Source of the DNA: Pirellula sp. SH-Sr6A
GTDB taxonomy: Bacteria; Planctomycetota; Planctomycetia; Pirellulales; Pirellulaceae
NCBI RefSeq assembly: GCF_001610875.1
Contig: NZ_CP011272.1
Span: forward strand, 1,779,988 to 1,843,987
Direction of reading: 5' to 3'
DNA length: 64,000 bases
Under the pieces are notes generated by a model. It was not told the origin of the DNA and searched no databases. It worked only from the letters and a program-made list of their open reading frames with translations. Both the position numbers and the translations under genes were made by a program. Shown here piece after piece: positions 8,188-17,238 of this stretch (the stretch's first letter is position 1; each line of letters opens with the position of its first letter).

Positions 8188-8886
8188 TTAGTGGTCCTGG
8201 CACTTGCAAGGACCTTGTTTTCGCAACTCGACCAAGGTGGCGTGATCCAGATCACACGCGTTCCCTTCGTCCGTATCGATATGCACCTCAAGCTTGGCCG
8301 CTTTGTCCTCGCGAACAAGCAAATCCTCGAAGACGACCGAACACTGAGGTGATTTCACCACGAGTGACATAAAGTCCCCGTTTTTGACTCCGTAATGCGC
8401 GCAATCCGATGGCCCCATGTGCACGTGCCGGGCCGCTCGAATCACCCCCTCCGTCAGCTCAACCGCACCCGCGGGCCCAACCAGCACACAACCCGGTGTC
8501 CCAGCGATATCACCGCTGTGCCGGACCGGGGCATCAATGCCAAGGGAGATCGCATCGGTGTACGCCAATTCGACTTGACTCGCTTTGCGGGTGGGACCGA
8601 GAACGCGAACATTCGGAAGCATCCGACGCCGAGGTCCCACAATCATGACTTGCTCCGCCGCCGCATAAAAACCATCCTGATAAAGCCCCTTCTCCGGCGT
8701 CAGCTTCTTTCCTTTACCAAACAACTTCTCCACATGCTCGTCGGTCAAGTGGACGTGACGGGCCGATATGCTTACGACCAAATTTGGTTTGCTGCTCGCG
8801 CCCGCTACGCCACCCAACGCTTGGGCAACGGCACTGCGAACCAGCGACTCGATGTGGGATGGATCGATATTCATTGCGCTTGCCAT
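8188..8886 (-). CDS. pduL: PduL-type phosphate propanoyltransferase
   Basis: Moves the acyl group from CoA to phosphate, regenerating CoA inside the BMC and giving acyl-phosphate for the kinase. The 232-residue product starts at ATG 8884-8886; an in-frame TTG two codons upstream is less likely. Residues 1-24 ([20 protein letters not shown] after the first residues) form an N-terminal amphipathic helix resembling an encapsulation peptide. Zinc-binding histidines of the PduL family are visible in [15 protein letters not shown] and [11 protein letters not shown]. The C-terminus ends in CKCQDH, a small possible metal site. Starts 12 bp after the DeoR stop codon, so it is the first structural gene of the operon. 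Confidence 0.95.
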   Translation of the reverse strand: MASAMNIDPSHIESLVRSAVAQALGGVAGASSKPNLVVSISARHVHLTDEHVEKLFGKGKKLTPEKGLYQDGFYAAAEQVMIVGPRRRMLPNVRVLGPTRKASQVELAYTDAISLGIDAPVRHSGDIAGTPGCVLVGPAGAVELTEGVIRAARHVHMGPSDCAHYGVKNGDFMSLVVKSPQCSVVFEDLLVREDKAAKLEVHIDTDEGNACDLDHATLVELRKQGPCKCQDH

Positions 8887-8898
8887 ATTCAATGTGCT

Positions 8899-9780
8899 TT
8901 ATGAAGCGGAATTTTTGCTAAGGGAAAGTCGTTCGGACACGACCGTGGACGCGGATACGGGATGGCTGTCTCGAGCCTCCAACGACGACTCCTCCGTGAC
9001 GCTCGGCTCCGCCAGATGGAGAACAACCTTGGATTCATTCGCGAGCCGACGCCAGGATTCGCCAAGACTGTCATCCGAAACCAATGTGTGCACCTGAGAC
9101 CAATCGCACAATCGAGCGAGACTGGAGCGACCGAATTTCGTGCTGTCTGCGATGACCAATACCTGATCAGCGCATTGCATCATCATCCGCTCGGTTTCAA
9201 CCAAAAGCATGTTGCTGTTGTAAAAGCCCTTGGGATTGATCCCCGCAACACTCAGAAATGCTTTCTGAACGTTCAACGATCGAAGCATCTCGTTGGCATA
9301 ACTCCCCAACGTCACCCCGGTCTTGTGATGCACCGCGCCCCCAAGCAATACCAACTCGACGGTATCGCTCGATGCGAACAAATTGGCGACGGGCAAGGAA
9401 TTGGTGACGATCTGCAACGGTCGACCCACCAATTGCCTCGCTAACTCGTAGGTCGTACTCCCACCATCCAGCAGCACCGTCTCGTGGTCCTCGATCAAAG
9501 AAGCAGCCGCAATCGCGATGGACCTCTTCTTCTCCCAAGTCCCCCCCTTCGAACCAAACTGCCGAACACTCGAACTCGGACCCGTGGAAAAGACTCCACC
9601 ATGCGTCCGCTTCGCCTCCCCATTTTCCTCCAACGCTTCCAAGTCCCGCCGGATCGTCGACTCGCTCACCTCGAACGCATCCCGCAAATCCGGTATCGAC
9701 ACGAATCCGTGCGTCCGCACCATCTCGAGAATCTTCTCTCGGCGGCTGAGCGATGCATTAGGGTGAGAGGAAACATTCAT
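8899..9780 (-). CDS. DeoR-family transcriptional regulator of the BMC operon
   Basis: Predicted sugar-phosphate-responsive regulator, 293 residues from the ATG at 9778-9780. The N-terminal DeoR winged helix-turn-helix is clear (SRREKILEMVRTHGFVSIPDL, then VSESTIRRDLEAL, then RTHGG). The C-terminal DeoR sensor domain has the KRSIA...SLIEDHETVLLDGGSTTYELA ligand-loop pattern and the later VLIADSTKFG motif. The frame continues upstream to 9909, but that region lacks homology to the family. It is the first gene of the BMC operon, so it probably controls its own promoter upstream of 9780 in response to a phosphorylated deoxysugar (inference). Confidence 0.92.
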   Translation of the reverse strand: MNVSSHPNASLSRREKILEMVRTHGFVSIPDLRDAFEVSESTIRRDLEALEENGEAKRTHGGVFSTGPSSSVRQFGSKGGTWEKKRSIAIAAASLIEDHETVLLDGGSTTYELARQLVGRPLQIVTNSLPVANLFASSDTVELVLLGGAVHHKTGVTLGSYANEMLRSLNVQKAFLSVAGINPKGFYNSNMLLVETERMMMQCADQVLVIADSTKFGRSSLARLCDWSQVHTLVSDDSLGESWRRLANESKVVLHLAEPSVTEESSLEARDSHPVSASTVVSERLSLSKNSAS

Positions 9781-9961
9781 CCAGATGATAGTTTTCTGGC
9801 TTATTTGGAGAGGAGCTACAACACCACTCCCCCAATATGACCCAAATTGCCTATTCTGCAACGATCCGTGACGGGAGTTTGAAGGAAATCTGTCACAAAA
9901 AGGCGACATGTGAAGGGGCAGCCGTCAAATCCCTCACCGGTGAAGGCCACCGGGAGCAGAA

Positions 9962-10004
9962 AAATCCAAAGGTGGGATAGCCGCGCAGGCGAAGCTGCCC
10001 CACC
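9962..10004 (-). terminator. Probable intrinsic terminator after the DUF1552 gene
   Basis: On the minus strand, a GC-rich imperfect hairpin (GGTGGG at 9971-9976 pairing with CCCACC at 9999-10004, plus an inner AGC/GCT step) begins 6 bp after the DUF1552 stop codon. It is followed by the T-rich stretch TTTGGATTTTTC, as expected for rho-independent termination. Confidence 0.5.
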
Positions 10005-10009
10005 CCACT

Positions 10010-11305
10010 TCAGCTGAGACCGGTCAGAGTCCCGGTACTGGTTGCGAACTGATCGGCCTCAATTCCAACGTTTTGGAGCAAGGATACGAAGAGATTCGGC
10101 AGGGGATAATTCTTCTTTTGATCGAACGCTAAATGCTGACCGTGCCGGAACCCTCCCCCTGCCAACAGCACGGGCATATTGCGATTGTCGTGGTTCGATG
10201 CGTTTCCGAGATTCGAGGTGAGGAGCACACTGGTGTTGTCCAACAGCTTCCCCCTCTGATCCTGGGTCTCCCGCAATGATCGCAGGAATTGCCCCCACTC
10301 CTCGACAATCGCCTGCTCGACGAGCGCGAGCTGCGCGATCTTGGTCTCATCCATCCCGTGGTGGCTCAAATTGTGATACCCCTCCTCCACACCCGGAATG
10401 GGTACCACGCCCCCGGCGCCACCCAAATGGAAGGTGACAAATCGGGAAGAATCCGTTTCCAAAGCCAACTTGATGACGTCGCACATCGTCCGCTGCTTGG
10501 CGATGACGTCGTTGGGGGACCCAACATCTACAGGCGGCTTCGCGTCCACCTTGGGCTTCGGTCGCTTGGTCCACTGCTCGGATTCCTGCATCCGTTTTTC
10601 CAGATCCCGGACGCTTGTAAAAAAGGCATCCAACCGATCTTGATCCCCCGCTCCCAACTTCCGCTTCAGATCCTTCGCATCCTCTCCTACCAAATCCATG
10701 ATCGATACCCCCTGCTGCAACCGTTTGGACTGCAAGGCCCTGGCTGATGGGGTATCGTCCACGAATAACCTCTCAAAAACGGCCCTCGGAGAATTCATTG
10801 CAGGAATCATCGCACCGCTTTCGGTGTAACACGGGCTGTCGCTCCCGTTGGCCGAAAGGACCAATGACGGAAACCGCGTAAAATCGCCCAAATGCTTCGC
10901 CATCAGTTGGTCGATCGATATGGTATTGCGCGAACGCCCCGAACTTCCCTGGGGAGATGCGGTCAAGATGCTGGCTTCGGCGCGGTGGCCCCCTCCAACG
11001 CCTGGGTGCGACGATCCGGAAATGATGGTCATGTCCCGTCGCAAGTCCTGAAGATTCTTGAGATACAACGAGGGCTCGTAGTCAAAGCCGGCCTCCTCCG
11101 GCTTCCAATTGCTTTGATGCAGCCCCAGCCCAAGCGTGATGGCCACAAATCGCTTGGGCGATCCCGCAGGCGAACTCGCGAACGTTCGCTCCATCGCCGA
11201 AAGCCAAGGCAAAGTCATCGCGACTCCCGCACCTCGCAACAAACTACGACGGCTCAAGGGACGTTGGACAGCCCACGGGGCCTGACCGATTCTCACTGGA
11301 TTCAT
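10010..11305 (-). CDS. DUF1552 family exported protein
   Basis: A 431-residue DUF1552 protein of unknown biochemical role, common in planctomycetes and verrucomicrobia next to DUF1592-type cytochromes. The N-terminus has a twin-arginine export signal ([19 protein letters not shown], residues 17-35). The body has the family's [17 protein letters not shown] and [11 protein letters not shown] segments, and a C-terminal [13 protein letters not shown] motif resembling alkaline-phosphatase-like DUF1501/DUF1552 proteins. Starts 18 bp after the stop codon of the upstream cytochrome, so the two form an operon and presumably act together in the periplasm. Confidence 0.92.
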   Translation of the reverse strand: MNPVRIGQAPWAVQRPLSRRSLLRGAGVAMTLPWLSAMERTFASSPAGSPKRFVAITLGLGLHQSNWKPEEAGFDYEPSLYLKNLQDLRRDMTIISGSSHPGVGGGHRAEASILTASPQGSSGRSRNTISIDQLMAKHLGDFTRFPSLVLSANGSDSPCYTESGAMIPAMNSPRAVFERLFVDDTPSARALQSKRLQQGVSIMDLVGEDAKDLKRKLGAGDQDRLDAFFTSVRDLEKRMQESEQWTKRPKPKVDAKPPVDVGSPNDVIAKQRTMCDVIKLALETDSSRFVTFHLGGAGGVVPIPGVEEGYHNLSHHGMDETKIAQLALVEQAIVEEWGQFLRSLRETQDQRGKLLDNTSVLLTSNLGNASNHDNRNMPVLLAGGGFRHGQHLAFDQKKNYPLPNLFVSLLQNVGIEADQFATSTGTLTGLS

Positions 11306-11323
11306 TGCACCAACTCCCTTGCT

Positions 11324-13768
11324 TTAGTTTCTAAGAAATAGATCGCTGGCGACCACCGCAACCAAAATGGATCGGATGCCGAACCGACTCGATTCGCTCT
11401 CCGCGACGATTCGATCCACCTCTGCCCGATCCGCGAACCACACAGGAGCACCTGTCCCGTACACCACCAGCTTCTCCGCCAAATTTCGAGCCAGCTTGCG
11501 CGGATCCGAAGCAGCGAGACGAACAAATTCCGGCAAATCGCGAAACGGTTCCCCCGAGGCGATTGTGTAACTCGGGTCGATCACAGCCCCGGGCTTCACT
11601 TTTCCCTCGATCACCGCGGGATAACGGTCGCGCCAACGGCCCGCAGCGTCGAAGTTCTCCAGCGCAAACCCGGGCGGATCCATCTTCACATGACACGACG
11701 CACAACTCGGATCGCTCCGATGCATCTCCAACAACTCGCGAATCGTTGTGGCACCTCGAACGTCGGGCTCGATTGCCGGAACATTTTCCGGCGGCGGCGG
11801 AATCTGATCCCCCAAAATGCGATTGGCAACCCAAACACCTCGCAACACAGGGGAAGTGTTTGTGCCATTTGCCGTCACCTTCAATACCGAACCGTGACTT
11901 AGCAATCCGATGCGCCGATGCTCCGGTTTCAATGCAACCCTTTCCATCTGATCCGTCAAATCAAAAGGGAGTTTATAAAACCGAGCAAGCCGGCTGTTGA
12001 GGTACGTACTGTCTGACATCAATAGCTCGGCCACGGAACGATTCTCTGCCATGGCATCCGACAGAACGGATCGTGTTTCTTCCAGCATCGCGCTCTGCAC
12101 CACAATGTCGAAGTCGGGATGCAATTTGGTATCAGGTTCGGTGAAATCGATTTGGTTGAGTTCCAACCATTGATCCGCAAAATCGAGAATGAATCGCCGG
12201 CCACGTGAAGTGGATAACATCCGATCCACCTGCGAACGAATTTGCTCCTTCGTTTGCAACTCCTTCGCATTCGCAGCACGCATCAACTCGTCGTCAGGCA
12301 TGGACCCCCAAAGGAAGTAGCTGAGTCGCGATGCGATGGAATGCGAGTCCAATGCGCCGAGTGGCTCGAGCAAATAGAGGAATCGCGGCGAACAAAGGAT
12401 TGAACGATAACCGCTCCGCAAAGCCTGGGCGAACTCGTCGGTTCGACGAAATTCATCCTGAGCAAATTCGATGTACTTCTGTAGCTCCTCCGGTCGCGAA
12501 GGTCGGCGAAAGGCACGCCTCGCAAAGGCCGTCATCGCAGTGGCTAAGTGCGATTCGGGGTCCGAAGACGTCAGTGCAACTGTTGGTTCCGAGACCTCGT
12601 TCCCTTTTTTCGATCGGACATCCGAAGCAATCCGGTTCATTTCGATAGGTAACTCATGCAAAAGCCTTCCACGGATCTCCTCCTGCGTGGGTCCTTGGTG
12701 GACTCGCTCGAGCGTCAGCCAGTCTAGCGCAATGCCGGCTACATTCTGTGCCCCTCCTTCCCCATTCGACGCTTGCCCACCCGCGAACTTCGCCTGCTTG
12801 AGGGTGCGATCGTTGGGGCGAATTTCAAACATATGACCCTTGGGAAGCCAAGCGATGAACTCGACAACCTTTGGGGTCTCGGTCGCTTCAAATGCTCCCG
12901 CCCAACCCAGCAGCGGAGCGCTCGATACGCACTGTCCGGTCCGAACCGAACACCATACGCCATGCTTCGCTGGGGTATTGATCGAATGGGCCTGAAATCG
13001 AATCCGATACCATCCCGCCGCTTTTGCTGTCGTGGCAGGAATCCGGCCGTAGAAGATCAGCTGCGAAGCCCACACAATGGCTTGATCGTCAATGCATTCC
13101 GGCTCTCGACATCGGTCGCGCGTGCGCGAGAAGTCCTTCGGGGCAAACTCTCGTTTCGAATAATCGTCGTCTTTTGCCGAAAGTCGGCGAAATGCTTCAT
13201 CGAGCGCTAGATCCACGACCTTCAAATGGCTTTCCAACTGAAAGTGAGACATGGATTGGCTTGCCGAACTGGTCGTAAACTCACCCGTCTTGGGCTCATC
13301 GGGCATCTCCGCTGCCAACGGTATGTCGACACCGAGCAAATCATGGAGCGTTCTCTCCAATTGCAAATGGGTAAGCCGCCTCGCCGTCACCCGGCCGGAT
13401 CGCTCGTATTCCTTCTCTTGAACGGATCGAATTCGCTTGGAAAGTCCGGACACAAAGTCCTCTTGCTCCCTCGCACTCGGACGCGCCTCCCCTTTAGGGG
13501 GCATCTCACCGTTTGCAACCCGATCCAGAATTCTCGTCCAGCGCAGCGCATCTGTCGGCCCCTGAAAATCGACCGACAGCCCCTCCAAATCGAGCCCCGC
13601 CTCAGGGGAATCCGTTGAATGGCAAGCGGTGCAGTGCTGGGCCAAAAAACCCGTCAACCGTTCTTCGGCTCTCGTTGGCAAGGAGAAACAAGCGGCCACG
13701 ATCCACAGCGCGACGAACCGAAAAGACCAAGCAATCCGAGGTCTGCTTGGAGAAGGAGAGCAATGCAT
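11324..13768 (-). CDS. DUF1592/DUF1588/DUF1585 cytochrome c-type exported protein
   Basis: A large planctomycete-type exported protein, 814 residues from ATG 13766-13768 (a second in-frame ATG at 13817-13819 would add 17 residues). Signal peptide at about 11-34, then a cytochrome c haem site CTACH (Cys 46, Cys 49, His 50). DUF1587 follows (RRLTHLQLERTLHDLLG), then a carbohydrate-binding-like insert, DUF1595, DUF1592 (SRLSYFLWGSMPDDEL), DUF1588 (GLLSHGSVL...) with a second CASCH haem-like motif, and C-terminal DUF1585. The role is not established; such proteins are suspected to take part in periplasmic electron transfer or polysaccharide use. Paired with the DUF1552 gene. Confidence 0.92.
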   Translation of the reverse strand: MHCSPSPSRPRIAWSFRFVALWIVAACFSLPTRAEERLTGFLAQHCTACHSTDSPEAGLDLEGLSVDFQGPTDALRWTRILDRVANGEMPPKGEARPSAREQEDFVSGLSKRIRSVQEKEYERSGRVTARRLTHLQLERTLHDLLGVDIPLAAEMPDEPKTGEFTTSSASQSMSHFQLESHLKVVDLALDEAFRRLSAKDDDYSKREFAPKDFSRTRDRCREPECIDDQAIVWASQLIFYGRIPATTAKAAGWYRIRFQAHSINTPAKHGVWCSVRTGQCVSSAPLLGWAGAFEATETPKVVEFIAWLPKGHMFEIRPNDRTLKQAKFAGGQASNGEGGAQNVAGIALDWLTLERVHQGPTQEEIRGRLLHELPIEMNRIASDVRSKKGNEVSEPTVALTSSDPESHLATAMTAFARRAFRRPSRPEELQKYIEFAQDEFRRTDEFAQALRSGYRSILCSPRFLYLLEPLGALDSHSIASRLSYFLWGSMPDDELMRAANAKELQTKEQIRSQVDRMLSTSRGRRFILDFADQWLELNQIDFTEPDTKLHPDFDIVVQSAMLEETRSVLSDAMAENRSVAELLMSDSTYLNSRLARFYKLPFDLTDQMERVALKPEHRRIGLLSHGSVLKVTANGTNTSPVLRGVWVANRILGDQIPPPPENVPAIEPDVRGATTIRELLEMHRSDPSCASCHVKMDPPGFALENFDAAGRWRDRYPAVIEGKVKPGAVIDPSYTIASGEPFRDLPEFVRLAASDPRKLARNLAEKLVVYGTGAPVWFADRAEVDRIVAESESSRFGIRSILVAVVASDLFLRN

Positions 13769-13881
13769 GTTAGGTGGGAAGCTTCCCCCGCTGGAAGGAA
13801 AGGAAGGGCGGGGACTCATTCTACACGAAATGAATCAAGCCACTAAAGAGAATCCCATGGCGGAACGGTTTGTGGTTTCCC

Positions 13882-15000
13882 CTATCTCCACGTAACGAAC
13901 CGCAAAACGAAAGCATCGTCAGGGGTCGCGACACCACTCTCGGTTTCAAACTCCATCTTCCGTCCGAAAACATACCCGACCTCAATGCTGCTGGCACAAT
14001 CGCTATGAGGGCTTCGCAAGCCAAAGAGGAGCCGATAGTCTCGATACGTGAGAACATCCCCCTGACCATCGGGGAATTCGACATCCCAAGTCCCGCCCCC
14101 CAATCTGCCCGCCACGTAAAACGTTCGCCCCGACCCCAGCGCCAACTCGACCTGAGGTCTGGGAAAGACAAGATCGAACCGCATGCTGGGGTGCCGTTCC
14201 GAATGACGAGAAATACCAACCACAGGCAAGATCTTGATGTCCCCTCGATCCAAATAGTCGATTCCAAAAACCCAATCGGTCTCCGGAGATACATGGAGCA
14301 TCCCTACCGCATGCCCAGGGAAACGAACTCCGTCCCGAGCACTCCCCTCGAAATCGCTAAATACCCCGACACTCGCGGCGACGTCGTAACTCCAGAAATC
14401 ATTCCATGCGTCCCGTCGCTGGTATCCCAAACTGAAGTCATAGACTCGTGGCGGCGCATCGACGACGACAGGACCTGCCAGAAGATGCATTCCCATCCCT
14501 GTCGAAATTCCGCTCCGCTGCCCCCTGGATTGATAGGGCGTGGATTCGAAGTCGATCCATCCCAACTCGTCGCCAGTGCCAGGCAAGTAACTAAAGGTGC
14601 TCTCGTCCTGCCGGTATTCCGTGTAAGGGTGATGGGCCGCATGCCGAAGCCTCGGCAAGAAAATCTTGCTCGCTGGATACCGTTCCCACGCCTGACCGAA
14701 GTGCTCAGCGGACGGTAGCTCTAGTTCATCACCACGGCCCGTTGGGACATAGGCCGAATCCATATCCGGACCATCTTCCAAGTTGATGAGTCTTCCCACT
14801 GGAGTTTCACGGTCAGGGGTTTCACGCAGACCCGGAAACTCGATCGATCCGGACGGTTCCGGAAACGAAAAGGGCTGGTCCCCCAAGGCGGACGCTTCGC
14901 CGTCACTCACGACAGGGGCATCCATCCCATTCAACAACGGGACGAAGCAAAGGACCACGCAGGACGCCAAGCAGACCAAGCGGAAGTGCCGTAGGACCAT
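13882..15000 (-). CDS. Predicted outer-membrane beta-barrel-like protein
   Basis: A 372-residue exported protein starting at ATG 14998-15000 (nine codons before it would need a TTG). Hydrophobic signal segment at about 4-25 (RLVCLASCVVLCFVPLL). Residues 165-372 show alternating hydrophobic/polar strands rich in Gly, Asp and aromatic residues, ending in FVLRFVTWR, as in outer-membrane beta barrels. Overall it resembles the DUF6268 planctomycete family, but I cannot confirm that. Stands alone, divergent from the NusG-like gene. Confidence 0.6.
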   Translation of the reverse strand: MVLRHFRLVCLASCVVLCFVPLLNGMDAPVVSDGEASALGDQPFSFPEPSGSIEFPGLRETPDRETPVGRLINLEDGPDMDSAYVPTGRGDELELPSAEHFGQAWERYPASKIFLPRLRHAAHHPYTEYRQDESTFSYLPGTGDELGWIDFESTPYQSRGQRSGISTGMGMHLLAGPVVVDAPPRVYDFSLGYQRRDAWNDFWSYDVAASVGVFSDFEGSARDGVRFPGHAVGMLHVSPETDWVFGIDYLDRGDIKILPVVGISRHSERHPSMRFDLVFPRPQVELALGSGRTFYVAGRLGGGTWDVEFPDGQGDVLTYRDYRLLFGLRSPHSDCASSIEVGYVFGRKMEFETESGVATPDDAFVLRFVTWR

Positions 15001-15285
15001 CGGTTGGACTTGGGGAGAGCGGAACAAAGTGTCGTGAACCCTGCGTCTGAGAAATCCGGTAAGTCAAATTATCGGGCTTATGGCGATTCTTCTACAGCGA
15101 ATTGGGTTGCATTTTCCAATCTGAAGCGATCGCTAGCACTTTCAATGACTCGGACTTGACCTTTCTCATGCTTGCGTATGATTCTTGGAGGATCGATCGC
15201 AGTCGGGAACTATCAGATTCCGAAGAAGAAGGAAAGGTCGCTCCGTTTTATCTTGTCCTTTTGCTGTCAATTGCGGGCCATCGCT

Positions 15286-15849
15286 ATGCCTATTCTGAAG
15301 CCTGAAGCCGATATCTGGCCGCTGGACTTGCTAGAACCTATCGAGCCAGCCAGCTCCACCACTCCACAGACCTGGTTCGCCCTTTACACGCTCGCTCGAT
15401 TCGAAAAGAAGCTGATGCGTCAGCTGCTGGATGAGAACATCCCTTTCTTTGGACCGACGATCGCCAGACGGTATCGATCGCCACAAGGGCGGCTTCGAAC
15501 GAGTCTGGAACCGCTCTTCCCCAACTACGTTTTTATGCGAGGGGACAATGAGCAGCGATACCGCGCCGTCTGCACAGGAAGCGTAAGCCGTTGGATGGAA
15601 GTCGCAAACCCGAATGAATTGGTGGAAGACCTTCGACAAATCCGGAACTTGATCCTCACCGATGCACCGCTCGCTCCCGAAGTCCGACTCCAACCCGGCC
15701 AGAAAGTTCGCGTCAAATCCGGAGTCTTCAAGGGCTTCGAAGGGACGATCCTTCGTCGCGAGAACGAAGTACGCCTCTTGATTGGCGTCCGCTACATGGG
15801 TCGCGGCGCCAGTGTGGCCCTTGACGATTGCCAACTCGAACCAGTCTAA
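15286..15849 (+). CDS. NusG-like transcription antitermination factor
   Basis: A 187-residue paralogue of NusG/RfaH. The NGN domain (TWFALYTLARFEKKLMRQLLDENIPFF..., about 27-125) is followed by a KOW motif (GQKVRVKSGVFKGFEGTILR, about 140-160). Specialised NusG proteins of this size usually bind RNA polymerase and promote read-through of long operons, often for exopolysaccharides; no such operon is adjacent here, so its target is unknown. I start at ATG 15286 because the NGN domain begins soon after and the upstream in-frame stretch has no homology. Confidence 0.8.
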   Translation: MPILKPEADIWPLDLLEPIEPASSTTPQTWFALYTLARFEKKLMRQLLDENIPFFGPTIARRYRSPQGRLRTSLEPLFPNYVFMRGDNEQRYRAVCTGSVSRWMEVANPNELVEDLRQIRNLILTDAPLAPEVRLQPGQKVRVKSGVFKGFEGTILRRENEVRLLIGVRYMGRGASVALDDCQLEPV

Positions 15850-15939
15850 ATCTTCCCCACATCCGCCCGCTCGCGGATTAAAGGGCTATCGGATCGCAAG
15901 GGACGCCTCAGATCGGCTGACACGACACCAAGCTTCTTG

Positions 15940-17115
15940 CTATCGAAACAATGACGCGGGATCGGCCGCCCAAAGTTTGCGAACGGCAAGCAGGCCGCTC
16001 ACGGTGCACATCACAAAGGTAAGGCAAAAGACCAAGGCAACACGCCCGGTCGTCAGCCGCATCACCAAACCGGTCCATTCAGCAAGCCCGTAATAGAGCA
16101 GCCAACTGACGATCCACCCTGGAAAGAAGCCAAACAGACTGAGATAAAACGATTGGGCTAAAATGAACCGCAGAAAGTAGTTGGAACCATAGCCCATCGC
16201 TTTCAATGTGGCGAACTCCGCCAAATGATCACTGATATCGGTGAAGAGAATTTGGTAGCAAATGATGACTCCTACCACGAGCCCCATGACGGTTCCGATG
16301 GAAAAGATCGCTCCGATCGGGGTGTTGCGAGCCCAGAATCCGATTTCCCTCGCGATCAATTCGCTCTTGGTCATGATCTGCACCCCCTGCCCCACCAACG
16401 GCGTCAACTCCTCGCGCGCCGCCTCGATCGACGCTCGATCGCGAGACTTCAGCTTGACCAATCCCAAGTCTGCTCCCGATAACGGAGGCGCGACTCCATT
16501 CCGCGTCGGAAAAAAATGAGCGACCCCTCGCTCCGATAGGATGATCGTCCCGTCGTATACAAAATCGGTGCCGACCTCCACCCAGTCCAACATCCGCGCT
16601 TGCTTACCCGATAGCTCGACCTCTTGCTGTTGAAGCCGCTGCAAGTCTCGCTTCTCAAAACCGTATTTCCGTTTGCTTTTTCGGTCGACGAGGATCTGGT
16701 CGGGCTGGACCAGGAGGGCACATTTCTCATTCATCGCGGGATCGACGAAGATCGGAGCCCCGGTAGGAACGCCGATGGCGCGAATCGAACGAGTCCCATA
16801 TCCCATCACACGTATCTCGGAGACAGCCCGATCGACATAGATGGGATGAACGCTTTCGACTCGCGGGTTCGGCTGGATTCTGTCCAAGATCTTCACATCA
16901 AACCTTTGCTCGCTCGGAACGGTATACCGCGCTGGACTGAGCAGAATGAGATCGGCGTCCAACAACCTTACCACTTGCACAGCGCTATCGAACAATCCAT
17001 TGAGGAATCCAATCTGCATGAACATCAGCAGAACAGCAAACCCGATTCCCGATGCTCCGAGCGCCAGCTTCGAAATGCTCGAAGTCGTGTTCAGCCAAGC
17101 CAACGGCGTTCGCAT
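15940..17115 (-). CDS. DevC-type ABC transporter permease
   Basis: FtsX/MacB-like permease of the DevC family, 391 residues from ATG 17113-17115. One TM helix near the N-terminus (about 18-42), a large periplasmic domain (about 45-255), then three TM helices in the C-terminal FtsX domain (GAIFSIGTVMGLVVGVIICYQI and later). DevC proteins work with a DevA ATPase and DevB adaptor in lipid or glycolipid export; neither partner is visible in the window. The frame extends about 100 codons upstream across the divergent gene's start, which I treat as spurious. Confidence 0.85.
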   Translation of the reverse strand: MRTPLAWLNTTSSISKLALGASGIGFAVLLMFMQIGFLNGLFDSAVQVVRLLDADLILLSPARYTVPSEQRFDVKILDRIQPNPRVESVHPIYVDRAVSEIRVMGYGTRSIRAIGVPTGAPIFVDPAMNEKCALLVQPDQILVDRKSKRKYGFEKRDLQRLQQQEVELSGKQARMLDWVEVGTDFVYDGTIILSERGVAHFFPTRNGVAPPLSGADLGLVKLKSRDRASIEAAREELTPLVGQGVQIMTKSELIAREIGFWARNTPIGAIFSIGTVMGLVVGVIICYQILFTDISDHLAEFATLKAMGYGSNYFLRFILAQSFYLSLFGFFPGWIVSWLLYYGLAEWTGLVMRLTTGRVALVFCLTFVMCTVSGLLAVRKLWAADPASLFR

Positions 17116-17238
17116 AACGTTTGTTTCGATTCTTTTCCGATAGTACCGTTGCAGGATGTCGAGTATCAACCAGACTTTACCTTCTCGCCCCCCTCCTTGT
17201 CTATTTGCATCCCCATTTCGCATTGCTCGTCTTCGAAT

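Noticed and set aside
9893-9913. TCACA-N11-TGTGA inverted repeat upstream of the DeoR gene as an operator
   Set aside because: Spacing and half-site order do not match CRP, and one weak short match is not enough to call an operator, though the region must hold the operon promoter.
9934-9943. TCACCGGTGA palindrome
   Set aside because: A single 10-bp palindrome without a second copy in the window; cannot be tied to a function.
16624-17238. Upstream extension of the H4MPT-linked gene
   Set aside because: It lies antisense inside the DevC permease and shows no similarity to the family; ATG 17239 fits the family start.
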